DNA from: Nocardioides sp.
GTDB lineage: Bacteria; Actinomycetota; Actinomycetes; Propionibacteriales; Nocardioidaceae
Length of the DNA stretch: 32,853 bases
Assembly (NCBI RefSeq): GCF_004803405.1
Contig: NZ_SSXI01000226.1
Location: 450-33,302, forward strand
Reading direction: 5' to 3'
A program made the position numbers and the translations under genes. The notes under the pieces are model-generated. The model worked only from the letters and a program-made list of their open reading frames with translations. It ran no database searches and had not been told where the DNA came from. Shown one piece after another: positions 8,807-16,046 of this stretch; position 1 is the stretch's first letter; each line of letters starts with the position of its first letter.

Positions 8807-9957
8807 CACTCGTCGTCCCTGGTCGTCAGGATGTGGACTGCGCAGGCCCCGTTGTCGACACCGAAGATTCCGCCGCCGGTGACATGCGTGAGCGCGACCT
8901 CGGCCCCAGGCACCTGGAGCTCGTCGGCCTGACCGGTCAGCTGCCAGTACGACTCGCAGACCTGGACCACACCGGTGGCCCCGACCGGGTGCCCCCGAGA
9001 GAGGAGGCCGCCACTGGGGCTCACCGCAACGCGGCCGTCGCGGTCGAACTCGCCGTTCTCGAGCGCGACGTAGGCCTTGCCGCGAGTCGTCAAGCCGAGG
9101 GCCTCGGCATGGAGCAGCTCAGCAATGCTGAAGGCGTCATGCAGCTCGACGAGGTCGAGATCGTCCGGCCCGAGGCCTGCCTGCTGGTAGGCGCGTGCCG
9201 CGGTTCGCGCCGTGATGTCCGGCCACGTCATGTCCCGATACCCGGTTGAGAAGCGGCCCGACCGGACCACGCTGGCGGCGACCCGGACCAGGGGAAGGCC
9301 GTGATCTTCGGCGAACCCCTCAGAGCAGAGAAGAACAGCGGCCGCGCCGTCACTGTTAGGGCAGCAGTGCAGAAGTCGCAACGGATCGGCGACCAGCCGC
9401 GACTCGGAGACCTCCTCGAGCGTGACCTCGGCCTGGAAGTGCGCACGGGGGTTCCTGCTCCCGTTGGCACGGTTCTTGACCGACACCCGGTCCAGGTCCT
9501 GGCTCGTGGCCCCCCAACCGTGAAGGTAGCGCTGCGCCCGCATGGCGTACGCCGCCGGCATCACCATGCCCTGAGCGATCTCGAGGTCGTGCGAGGCGAG
9601 AGGCAACGCGCCACCCCCGAAGTCGCTGAGGTTCTCGGCCCCGAACGCGATTGCGCACCCGACGCTGCCACTCGCAACCGCCTGCCACGCGAGATGGATC
9701 GCAGAGGCGCCACTGGCGCAGGCGTTCTCGACCGTGAACACGGCAGGCCCGGAGACACCGACACGCTGAAGCACCCGCTGGGCGAGCAGCGAGCCGCCGT
9801 ACATCGTCCCGCCGTACCCTGTCTCGACCTGAGATGGCGCCACGCCCGTGACACGCAGCAGGTCTCCCACTGCCTGCGCGCCGAGATCGGCGGCAGACTC
9901 ACCGCGGTGCTTCCCGAAGGGCACCACGGCCGCACCTCCGACGTACACGTTCCTCAT
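8806..9957 (-). CDS. Thiolase / lipid-transfer-type acetyl-CoA acetyltransferase family, BbsB-like
   Basis: Thiolase-superfamily enzyme (383 aa) expected to cleave a 3-ketoacyl-CoA with CoA. Nucleophile Cys80 lies in VENACASGASA. His273 lies in ELHDAFS, where many thiolases have NEAF. His323 lies in GGLLSRGHPVGATG. The usual C-terminal CxG is replaced by GGGIFG (361-366), as in the SCP2-thiolase branch. The gene overlaps the DUF35 gene upstream by 4 bases, and such pairs form complexes. In the benzylsuccinate pathway BbsAB does this step, releasing benzoyl-CoA and succinyl-CoA. Here I infer release of an unknown acyl-CoA plus succinyl-CoA. Confidence 0.9.
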   Translation of the reverse strand: MRNVYVGGAAVVPFGKHRGESAADLGAQAVGDLLRVTGVAPSQVETGYGGTMYGGSLLAQRVLQRVGVSGPAVFTVENACASGASAIHLAWQAVASGSVGCAIAFGAENLSDFGGGALPLASHDLEIAQGMVMPAAYAMRAQRYLHGWGATSQDLDRVSVKNRANGSRNPRAHFQAEVTLEEVSESRLVADPLRLLHCCPNSDGAAAVLLCSEGFAEDHGLPLVRVAASVVRSGRFSTGYRDMTWPDITARTAARAYQQAGLGPDDLDLVELHDAFSIAELLHAEALGLTTRGKAYVALENGEFDRDGRVAVSPSGGLLSRGHPVGATGVVQVCESYWQLTGQADELQVPGAEVALTHVTGGGIFGVDNGACAVHILTTRDDE

Positions 9958-10379
9958 GACTGCTCACTTCTTTCGACGGGAATGCACACATAGGAGCAAA
10001 GCGCCCCCTCAGTTGTGCTGCCGATCCGGCCGAGACGGAGCCCGACCTCGGTACCGGCTACCAGCGCTTCGGCGGCGACGGCCTGCGCCAGCACTCGGAC
10101 GCCGTCGACGTCGAGGTAGGCGAGCACGTACGGCGCCTCGAACTGCCGCAACCCGATCCTCACCACCGTCGAGGCGTACACGGTCCCCGTGGTCCCGGTG
10201 ACCTCGGACGACGTGCGCAGGGACCCGCAGGCCGCGCACTGCTCGAGGGCGGGGAACCACGACTCACCGCAATCGAGGCACCTCGTGACGCGCAGCCGTA
10301 CCTCCGGGCCGTCCGTGACGAAGTTGCCCTCGGTCACCACGGTTCCGGTCGAATACGCGTCCAGCTCGGCGATGCTCAT
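9954..10379 (-). CDS. DUF35 zinc-ribbon/OB-fold protein, BbsA-like thiolase partner
   Basis: Small protein (141 aa) with a rubredoxin-like zinc ribbon, Cys34, Cys37, Cys48 and Cys51 (CLDCGESWFPALEQCAACGS), followed by an OB-fold of the DUF35 type. Proteins of this family bind thiolases and CoA esters and are needed for activity in several systems; BbsA in toluene degraders is one. It overlaps the thiolase gene by 4 bases (ATGA), which favours equimolar translation. A ribosome site, GGAGAGG, precedes the ATG at 10379. Confidence 0.88.
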   Translation of the reverse strand: MSIAELDAYSTGTVVTEGNFVTDGPEVRLRVTRCLDCGESWFPALEQCAACGSLRTSSEVTGTTGTVYASTVVRIGLRQFEAPYVLAYLDVDGVRVLAQAVAAEALVAGTEVGLRLGRIGSTTEGALCSYVCIPVERSEQS

Positions 10380-10433
10380 CGACCTCTCCTCTCTTCCAGT
10401 GTCTCTGTCTGTCTTGTTCAGACCGTGGGTCGT

Positions 10434-11237
10434 TCAGCGACCCTTGAACTCGGGTGCGCGGCGCTCCGCGAACGCCGTCCGCCCCTCGATCCGGTCCTCG
10501 GTGTCCCGGAGGACGCCCCACAACAGCTGCTCCAGCTCGATCGAGCGGCTGAGCGGGAGGTCCTCGGCCCGGGTCGCCAGCGTCTTGATGCTCTGGACCG
10601 CGAGCGGTCCGTTCGCCGCGATTCGGCCCGCGAGCTCCAAAGTGCGTGCCAACAGCCGCTCGGGCTCCACGACCTCGCTGACGAGCCCGACCCGCAGCGC
10701 CTCCTCAGACGTGATGCGGTCCCCGGTCAGGAGCATCTGCATCGCCACGGCGCGCGGAATCGCACGAAGGAGCTTCGACACACCGCCGACAGCGGGAACG
10801 CTCCCCCACCGGGCCTCCGGGAGACCGAACGTCGCCGTCGTGCTCGCGAGGCGGAGGTCGCAGTCGAGCGCGATCTCCGCGCCACCTCCCAAAGCGTGGC
10901 CGTTGACCGCAGCGATGAGTGGCTTGCGAATGTCGAGAGAGCTCAGCGCGAGGGCACGGACATACAACCCGTTCTCGACGCTCTCGGCGTACGGCTGGAA
11001 GTACGCCTGGGCGAAGCCCGCTTCGGAGGGCATCGTGCGCTTGAGGTCTGCGCCGGTGCAGAACGCGCGCTCACCCGTCCCGGTGAGCACTGCGACGCGG
11101 AGATCGGGGTCGTCCCGGAACGCGCGCATCTCCTCGTTGAGTGCCACCATCGACTCCGGATCCAGCGCGTTGAGCGCCTCCGGCCGATCGATGCGGACGA
11201 CGAACACCCGGTCCTGACGTTCGGTGACGATGGCCAT
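10434..11237 (-). CDS. Enoyl-CoA hydratase (crotonase family), BbsH-like
   Basis: Crotonase-fold enzyme (267 aa) that would add water to the double bond of an enoyl-CoA. The oxyanion-hole region GHALGGGAEIALDCD and both catalytic acids are present: Glu121 (GGGAE) and Glu141 (GLPE). I use the ATG at 11237, a single base after the CoA-transferase stop; the frame extends far upstream but those codons belong to the overlapping transferase gene. In the proposed pathway it hydrates an alkylidene- or arylidene-succinyl-CoA, as BbsH hydrates phenylitaconyl-CoA. General fatty acid or isomerase functions cannot be ruled out from sequence alone. Confidence 0.88.
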   Translation of the reverse strand: MAIVTERQDRVFVVRIDRPEALNALDPESMVALNEEMRAFRDDPDLRVAVLTGTGERAFCTGADLKRTMPSEAGFAQAYFQPYAESVENGLYVRALALSSLDIRKPLIAAVNGHALGGGAEIALDCDLRLASTTATFGLPEARWGSVPAVGGVSKLLRAIPRAVAMQMLLTGDRITSEEALRVGLVSEVVEPERLLARTLELAGRIAANGPLAVQSIKTLATRAEDLPLSRSIELEQLLWGVLRDTEDRIEGRTAFAERRAPEFKGR

Positions 11238-11238
11238 G

Positions 11239-12453
11239 TCAGCCCACGACTCCTTCTTCCTCGAGCTGTCGGTACTCGGCAGCGTCCAATCCCAGGAGGT
11301 CGACGCACACCGCCTCGCTGTCGGCGCCGAGTAGCGGCGCTGGAGAGCGCAGCGCACCTGGGGTGGCCGACAGCCGGTACGGGATGGCGTCGTACACACT
11401 GGGCCCCATGACGGGGTGGTCCAGCACCTCCCAGTGCCCGCGCGCCCTGAGTTGCGCGTCGAGCATGAGGGCATCAGCGTGGAGCACTTCCGAGGCGGGC
11501 ACTCCGGCGTCCGTGAGGGCGCGGGCCAGGTCGTCGGCGACCCAGGACCTAGTCCGACCAGCGACCAGCTCGTCGAGCCGGCCGGAGTTCCGTCGGCGAC
11601 CGTCCGCACCGGCGAGGGCAGGCTCGTCCCATCGCTCGTCCCAGAGAACCCGGCACAGGCCGCTCCACTGGTCGTCGGTGACGACCGCAATGGCGCACCA
11701 GGAGTCGTCGCCGGCGCAGGGATAGACACCATGAGGCGCGGCCAAGTCGTCCCGGTTGCCGTCCCGGACAGGTGCGTCCCCGGCCGCCGCGGCGACGAGT
11801 GCCGGGCCGATGACGTTGGCAGTCGACTCGAGCTGCGCCAGTTCGATGTACTCGCCCTGCCCGGTGCGGCGACGCTTCCGAAGAGCAGCCAGGACCGCGA
11901 CCGCACCGTGCAAGGGGTTGGGCACGTGGTCCGGGAAGTTCGTCCCTGTCCCTACGGGCGGGCGGTCTGGGTAGCCGGTCAGGCCGAGCAACCCACCCGC
12001 CGCTGCGATCGTGAGGCCGTACCCGCGCCAGCCGTGGTGCGGGCCCGCCCGTCCGATCATCGGCATCTCGAGGTAGACCACGCCGGGGCGGACCTCGCGA
12101 GCGGCGTCGTAGCCGAGACCGAGTCGGTCCATCGTTCCCGGGCTGAAGTTGTTGACCACGACATCGCTCGTCGAGATGAGGCGCAGGGCCAGGTCTCGGC
12201 CGCGAGGATCCTTGAGGTCGAGGCACAGGGATCGCTTGCTGGTGTTGCGATTCGCGAAGTAGCCGCTCCGGTCTGGGCCCCTCTCGCCATCCCGGAAAGG
12301 CGCCATCGAGCGGATCGGGTCGCGCCGCTGTCGTGATTCGACCTTGACGACGTCGGCGCCGTGGTCGGCGAGCGGCTTGGTGAGGAAGGGGCCCGCGCCG
12401 ACCCAGGAGAAGTCGGCGACCCGGACCCCGCTCAGCGGGAAGGTGCGCTGCAC
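11239..12453 (-). CDS. Class III (CaiB/BaiF) CoA-transferase, catalytic subunit, BbsF-like
   Basis: Family III CoA-transferase (404 aa) moving CoA between carboxylic acids, here probably from succinyl-CoA to an imported substituted succinate. The N-terminal Rossmann-type segment (VRVADFSWVGAGPFLTKPLA) and the DVVVNNFSPG motif are typical. Asp175 in NFPDHVPNPLHG fits the catalytic aspartate of the family. It overlaps the paralogous transferase gene by 22 bases, and the next gene starts one base after its stop, so the two subunits are probably co-translated. BbsEF, succinyl-CoA:benzylsuccinate CoA-transferase, has the same two-gene design. Confidence 0.9.
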   Translation of the reverse strand: MQRTFPLSGVRVADFSWVGAGPFLTKPLADHGADVVKVESRQRRDPIRSMAPFRDGERGPDRSGYFANRNTSKRSLCLDLKDPRGRDLALRLISTSDVVVNNFSPGTMDRLGLGYDAAREVRPGVVYLEMPMIGRAGPHHGWRGYGLTIAAAGGLLGLTGYPDRPPVGTGTNFPDHVPNPLHGAVAVLAALRKRRRTGQGEYIELAQLESTANVIGPALVAAAAGDAPVRDGNRDDLAAPHGVYPCAGDDSWCAIAVVTDDQWSGLCRVLWDERWDEPALAGADGRRRNSGRLDELVAGRTRSWVADDLARALTDAGVPASEVLHADALMLDAQLRARGHWEVLDHPVMGPSVYDAIPYRLSATPGALRSPAPLLGADSEAVCVDLLGLDAAEYRQLEEEGVVG

Positions 12454-13550
12454 GGGAGGCTCCTCCCGGCCGCCGGCGTCGAACCGGCGCGCGGCTGGAC
12501 GTCGGAGTAGCGGAAGCGGTAGGGCGACCCGGGCAGGAGCACGTCATGCCCGTCCATGTCGACAGTTCGGAAGAAGCTGCGCTCGAGCAGCTGCGGATCC
12601 CGCAGCAGGTCCTCGGGCGTCGCCACGGGCGCGATGCTGATCCCGCGGCGCTGGCCCTGGCCGACGAGGTCGCGTTTGGTCCTGGAGTCGGCGAACGACT
12701 CGAACTGCTCGCGGAACAGCTCGACTGCCTCCGTCGAGCGCCGCCACGTCGAGTCTTCCCAACGCCCGTCGGCGAGCTCGCGCGCGTTGGCAACGCCGGC
12801 GTCGTCCAGCCACGCGACGATCTGGTCCCAGGCGAGCGGGCTCCCGCCGAGGCCGCCCACGAGGTAGACGAAGCCGTCGCGGCAGGTGAAGAGCCCCGTG
12901 CCTGCCTCACGAGGACCGGCGCCGACCCTGCGTCGTGTCACTCCCTCGAGGTCGAGGTACTGCGCAGCATTCTCTAACGAGTGCGCGACCGCCTCCTGGA
13001 CGGAGACGTCGACGAACTGGCCCACCCCGGAGACCTCGAGGACGTCGAGGGCGATCAGCGCCGCGACTGCTGCGTGCGTGCCCGCGATAACCGACGTCTG
13101 CTCTCCCCAGGCCCGCACCGGTGCGCGATCCGGGTCGCCAGCCAACGCGAGCAGGCCGCCCGCCGCGAGCAGCGTCAGGTCGGTAGCAGGGCGGTCGGCG
13201 TACGGCCCATCCATCCCGAACGGACTGATCGCGACGTGCACCAGAGCCGGGTGTGCCGCGGCGACCGCATTCGGCGAGAGTCCTCGGTCGGTCAACTCGG
13301 CCGGCCCCTCGTCGGTCACGAGGAGATGCGCCCCGGCCAACAGCCCGATCACGTCACAGTCGTGCGAGGCGGCGATCTTGCCGGCATTCATGAAGGAAGC
13401 GCGGTGCGGGGAGGCGAACCGATCCGAGCCGACTCGATGCACCTGCGCTCCGAGGTCGGCGAGCAGCCGGCCGCAATACGAGCCGAGACCCGTAGAGGCG
13501 TCCACAACGACAACGCCGTCGAGCGGTGCGGAGAAGTCGATCGATGCCAT
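12432..13550 (-). CDS. Class III CoA-transferase, apparently non-catalytic subunit, BbsE-like
   Basis: Second CaiB/BaiF family subunit (372 aa from the ATG at 13550; 5 bases after the transporter stop). It has the family's opening (LDGVVVVDASTGLGSYCGRL) and the middle motif SPFGMDGPYADRP, but is shorter. When I align WGEQTSVIAGTHAAVAALIA with its neighbour, Thr152 stands at the catalytic aspartate position. I therefore infer a structural or substrate-binding role in a heteromeric transferase. The aspartate call rests on a hand alignment and should be treated as provisional. A slightly longer start (GTG four codons upstream) is possible. Confidence 0.85.
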   Translation of the reverse strand: MASIDFSAPLDGVVVVDASTGLGSYCGRLLADLGAQVHRVGSDRFASPHRASFMNAGKIAASHDCDVIGLLAGAHLLVTDEGPAELTDRGLSPNAVAAAHPALVHVAISPFGMDGPYADRPATDLTLLAAGGLLALAGDPDRAPVRAWGEQTSVIAGTHAAVAALIALDVLEVSGVGQFVDVSVQEAVAHSLENAAQYLDLEGVTRRRVGAGPREAGTGLFTCRDGFVYLVGGLGGSPLAWDQIVAWLDDAGVANARELADGRWEDSTWRRSTEAVELFREQFESFADSRTKRDLVGQGQRRGISIAPVATPEDLLRDPQLLERSFFRTVDMDGHDVLLPGSPYRFRYSDVQPRAGSTPAAGRSLPCSAPSR

Positions 13551-13555
13551 GCCGC

Positions 13556-14896
13556 TCACCAGCCCGGCACGACGAAGATCGCCCAAGTCACGACGGGGGC
13601 CACCAGCACGAGGCCGAAACCCCACGTCATAAGCCCGCGGTAGACGCGCGCGCTCTCGGCCTCAGGAGTGTTGGCCACGACCAGGGCGCCGTTTGTGGAG
13701 AAGGGGCTCGTATCCACGACCGAAGCCGAGATCGACAAGGCGGCGACCAGAGCGACCGGTCCGAGGTCGCCGGCGGCGAGCAGGGGGACCGACAACGGGA
13801 TCAGGGCGCCGAGGATGCCGGTCGTCGAGGCGAACGCGGAGACGAAGGCGGCTACGAACAGCAGGACCAGGGCCGCGAGGACCGGCAATGGGACGTCGGC
13901 GATCTCGCGACCGAGGTAGTCGATCGTGCCTTGCGACTCCAAGAGTCCGACGTAGGTGACGATGCCCGAGATGAGGAGGACGATTCCCCAGCTCACATCC
14001 CCGAGCGCCGACTTCGCCACGTCAGGCGACATCAAGGCGAGGATGCTGGCGACGGTCATCGCGCTGAGGCCGATGTCCAGATCGAACGCCAGGGATCCGA
14101 CCGCGAGGATCACCATTCCCGACAGAGTCACGATGCGGTCACGCCGGGCGCGGGCCCCCACCTCGACGGCAGGCGCGACAACAGCTCCTCCGGCATGGCG
14201 ACCCGACGACGGCTGGACTGCTCCGCCCGAGCCGCCCGAACCCAGGACGTCCTCGTCCGTAATGGTCGAGACTGGTCCGGACCTGCCGCGGCTGCGAAGC
14301 AGCTCCACTCCGCCGAACGCAGCGTAGACGACGGCGGCGAGCACGATGTTGAACACCAGGTTGGAGACGAAGACCACCTTCGGGTTCCCCGGGATGCCGG
14401 CTGACTCAACCAGACCGTTGGTGATCACGCCCAGCACGCCCAGCGGCGAGAAGTTCCCCGCCGCTGATCCGTGAATCACCATCAGACCCATGAGGAGAGG
14501 GTTAATCCCGTAGCGGACGGCGAAGGCGAGGGCTACGGGGGCGATGACGGCGACCGCGGCTGGGCTGAGTGCGCCGAGGCCCACCAGGACGGCACTGAGG
14601 GCGAAAACCACCCACGGCAAGGCGGCGACAGAGCCGCCCACCGAGCGAACGGCGCCCTCGATCAGCCAGTCGATGGTGCCGTTCCTCTTCGCGATGGCGA
14701 AGAGGTACGTGACGCCGACCAGGATCACGAACAGGTTGGCCGGGAAGCCCGCGAGCAGCTGCTCGACCTCGGCCTCGAAGACCCAGGTCCCCACGGCGAA
14801 CGAGCCGACGAATGACAGCAGCCCGAGGTTGACCGAGCGGGCAGTGCCCACGGCGAAGATCCCGATCAGGACCGCCAGTGCGAGGAGGTGTGTCAT
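13556..14896 (-). CDS. MatC-like dicarboxylate transporter (SLC13/ArsB-NhaD superfamily)
   Basis: Integral membrane carrier of 446 aa with about 10-12 hydrophobic segments in two halves. The N-terminal half carries the MatC_N pattern (GFPANLFVILVGVTYLFAIA, then SPAAVAVIAPVALAFAVRYG and GINPLLMGLMVIHG). The halves are joined by a Gly/Ser-rich cytoplasmic linker, roughly residues 205-260. Members of this family import malonate and other dicarboxylates. First gene of the operon, it fits uptake of a substituted succinate that the next two genes would activate. The ATG at 14896 has GGAG six bases upstream; an ATG four codons earlier lacks a ribosome site. Confidence 0.86.
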   Translation of the reverse strand: MTHLLALAVLIGIFAVGTARSVNLGLLSFVGSFAVGTWVFEAEVEQLLAGFPANLFVILVGVTYLFAIAKRNGTIDWLIEGAVRSVGGSVAALPWVVFALSAVLVGLGALSPAAVAVIAPVALAFAVRYGINPLLMGLMVIHGSAAGNFSPLGVLGVITNGLVESAGIPGNPKVVFVSNLVFNIVLAAVVYAAFGGVELLRSRGRSGPVSTITDEDVLGSGGSGGAVQPSSGRHAGGAVVAPAVEVGARARRDRIVTLSGMVILAVGSLAFDLDIGLSAMTVASILALMSPDVAKSALGDVSWGIVLLISGIVTYVGLLESQGTIDYLGREIADVPLPVLAALVLLFVAAFVSAFASTTGILGALIPLSVPLLAAGDLGPVALVAALSISASVVDTSPFSTNGALVVANTPEAESARVYRGLMTWGFGLVLVAPVVTWAIFVVPGW

Positions 14897-14931
14897 GACC
14901 CGCTCCATTCGACTTCGTGCCTGCGATGTTT

Positions 14932-14949
14932 ACTTCGCTATTGCGAAGT
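14932..14949. promoter_or_regulatory. IclR operator candidate 1 (perfect palindrome)
   Basis: ACTTCGC-TATT-GCGAAGT, two perfect 7-base arms, lies between the divergent transporter operon and the IclR gene. The same core, ACTTCG/CGAAGT, recurs in site 2 and as a half-site at 14912-14917. Confidence 0.6.
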
Positions 14950-14974
14950 TACTCGGGCTTGAATCCGCCGTCAA
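14946..14974 (-). promoter_or_regulatory. Candidate promoter of the bbs-like operon
   Basis: Minus strand: TTGACG (14969-14974), 17-bp spacer, TAACTT (14946-14951). The -10 is poor, but the -35 and spacing are good. The palindrome at 14932-14949 overlaps the -10, the position expected of a repressor or effector-controlled IclR site. Confidence 0.45.
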
Positions 14975-14992
14975 GACCTCCACCGAGCTTTT

Positions 14993-15008
14993 ACGAAGTT
15001 CACTTCGT
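14993..15008. promoter_or_regulatory. IclR operator candidate 2 (perfect palindrome)
   Basis: ACGAAGT-TC-ACTTCGT has perfect 7-base arms with inverted arm order relative to site 1. It ends 22 bases before the iclR-type ATG, suggesting autoregulation. Confidence 0.6.
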
Positions 15009-15030
15009 GATTTCGTGCCATGATGCGGCT

Positions 15031-15861
15031 ATGAACCCGGCGCGACTCGATCGAGCACTGAAGATCCTCGAGTACCTGGCGCATCACCAGGAGGGCTCGG
15101 CACTCAAGGGGATGTGCGAGGACCTTGACCTCCCGATGAGCAGCGCCCACGACCTCATGGCCGCCCTCGTCGAGCTGGACGTCGTCCGGCAGTCAGACCC
15201 CAAGACCTATATCCTCGGCCCGCGCGCGCTCGTCCTGGCGCTCTCGATACTGGACTCGATCGACCTGCGGCAGGTGACCCGGCCCTTCCTGGCCCGGCTG
15301 TGCGAGCAGGTCGGGGAGAACACCTATCTCGCACTCAGGAGCGGGAGCACGGTGACCTACGCCGACCGCCACGAGGCGGGCCAGAACGTCGCCATCGTGA
15401 TGAAGCTCGGTTCCCCCCGCCCCCTCCACGCCACGAGCATCGGGAAGCTGTTATCGGCGTTCAACCCAGATCTCGAGGCCGAGGCGCTCAAGCCTGCCCA
15501 CCTTGAGCCGCTCACCGCCCGGACGATCATCGAACGCGACGCGCTGCGTGCCGAGCTCGCCATGATCCGGGAGCGCGGCTACAGCGTCACCGACGGCGAG
15601 AGCGTCGAGGGCATCGTCGCCATCGCGACCCCCATCTTCAGTGCGACCGGCGCGGTCGACGCAGCGGTCCACATCTCGGCGCCACGGGGCCGGCTGACCG
15701 GGGATCGGCTACCCGTCGTGCTCACCGAGATGCTCCGTACCTCGGCCGCGATCTCGGAACAGCTCGGCGCGCCCTCGGAGGTGGTCCGTCCCGACCTCGC
15801 CTCCGTGGCGGCTCTCGAGGCCGACCGCGTGCGCAGGGGACACGCTCGTGGGTTGACCTAG
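15031..15861 (+). CDS. IclR-family transcriptional regulator
   Basis: Regulator of 276 aa with an N-terminal winged helix (LDRALKILEYLAHHQEGSAL, residues 5-24, through about 65) and a C-terminal IclR effector domain. The latter includes VGENTYLALRSGSTVTYADR and the family's LHATSIGKLLSAF and ERGYSVTDGESVEGI motifs. I chose the ATG at 15031 because upstream in-frame codons run through the palindromic operator region. It is divergent from the transporter-led operon and is its obvious regulator. IclR proteins of aromatic and diacid pathways respond to pathway substrates, so a substituted succinate or its CoA-pathway precursor is a reasonable ligand guess. Confidence 0.92.
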   Translation: MNPARLDRALKILEYLAHHQEGSALKGMCEDLDLPMSSAHDLMAALVELDVVRQSDPKTYILGPRALVLALSILDSIDLRQVTRPFLARLCEQVGENTYLALRSGSTVTYADRHEAGQNVAIVMKLGSPRPLHATSIGKLLSAFNPDLEAEALKPAHLEPLTARTIIERDALRAELAMIRERGYSVTDGESVEGIVAIATPIFSATGAVDAAVHISAPRGRLTGDRLPVVLTEMLRTSAAISEQLGAPSEVVRPDLASVAALEADRVRRGHARGLT

Positions 15862-15904
15862 AGCCTTACGATCGTCGAGCTGGCCAACGACAACTCGGCC
15901 ATCT

Positions 15905-16043
15905 CTACGTCACGAACACCAGGTGACCTCGCCGTCGCCGCATGGCGAGCAGGACGGCCCGCGTCATTGCGACGCGCGTCGAGGCGGCCAGCAGCGAACG
16001 CACGACCCAGGCCGATGCTGACGCCGGTGATGAGGAACAGCAC
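15905..16043 (-). pseudogene. SDR gene remnant (deleted and frameshifted)
   Basis: Six bases past the coding end of the deacetylase gene a GTG (16041-16043) opens with VLFLITGVSIGLGRAFAAGR, an SDR N-terminus with its nucleotide-binding TGxxxGxG. The frame then loses sense, and another frame resumes as MTRAVLLAMRRRRGHLVFVT before a TAG (15905-15907), which matches the middle part of SDRs just ahead of the active site. About 90 residues between, and the whole C-terminal half with Tyr and Lys, are gone. This was probably the last gene of the second operon. The rest of the interval down to the IclR stop shows nothing further. Confidence 0.6.
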
Positions 16044-16046
16044 GGG

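Noticed and set aside
7390..14896. The cluster as a true anaerobic toluene pathway.
   Set aside because: No glycyl-radical benzylsuccinate synthase, activase or BbsG gene is present, and the surrounding genes include oxygen-dependent enzymes. Only the downstream beta-oxidation module is similar.
7390..14908. Long open frames on the plus strand opposite the bbs-like genes (for example 7733-8932 and 11416-12336).
   Set aside because: They are mirror frames produced by GC-rich codons of the minus-strand genes, show no family motifs and would overlap well-identified proteins completely.
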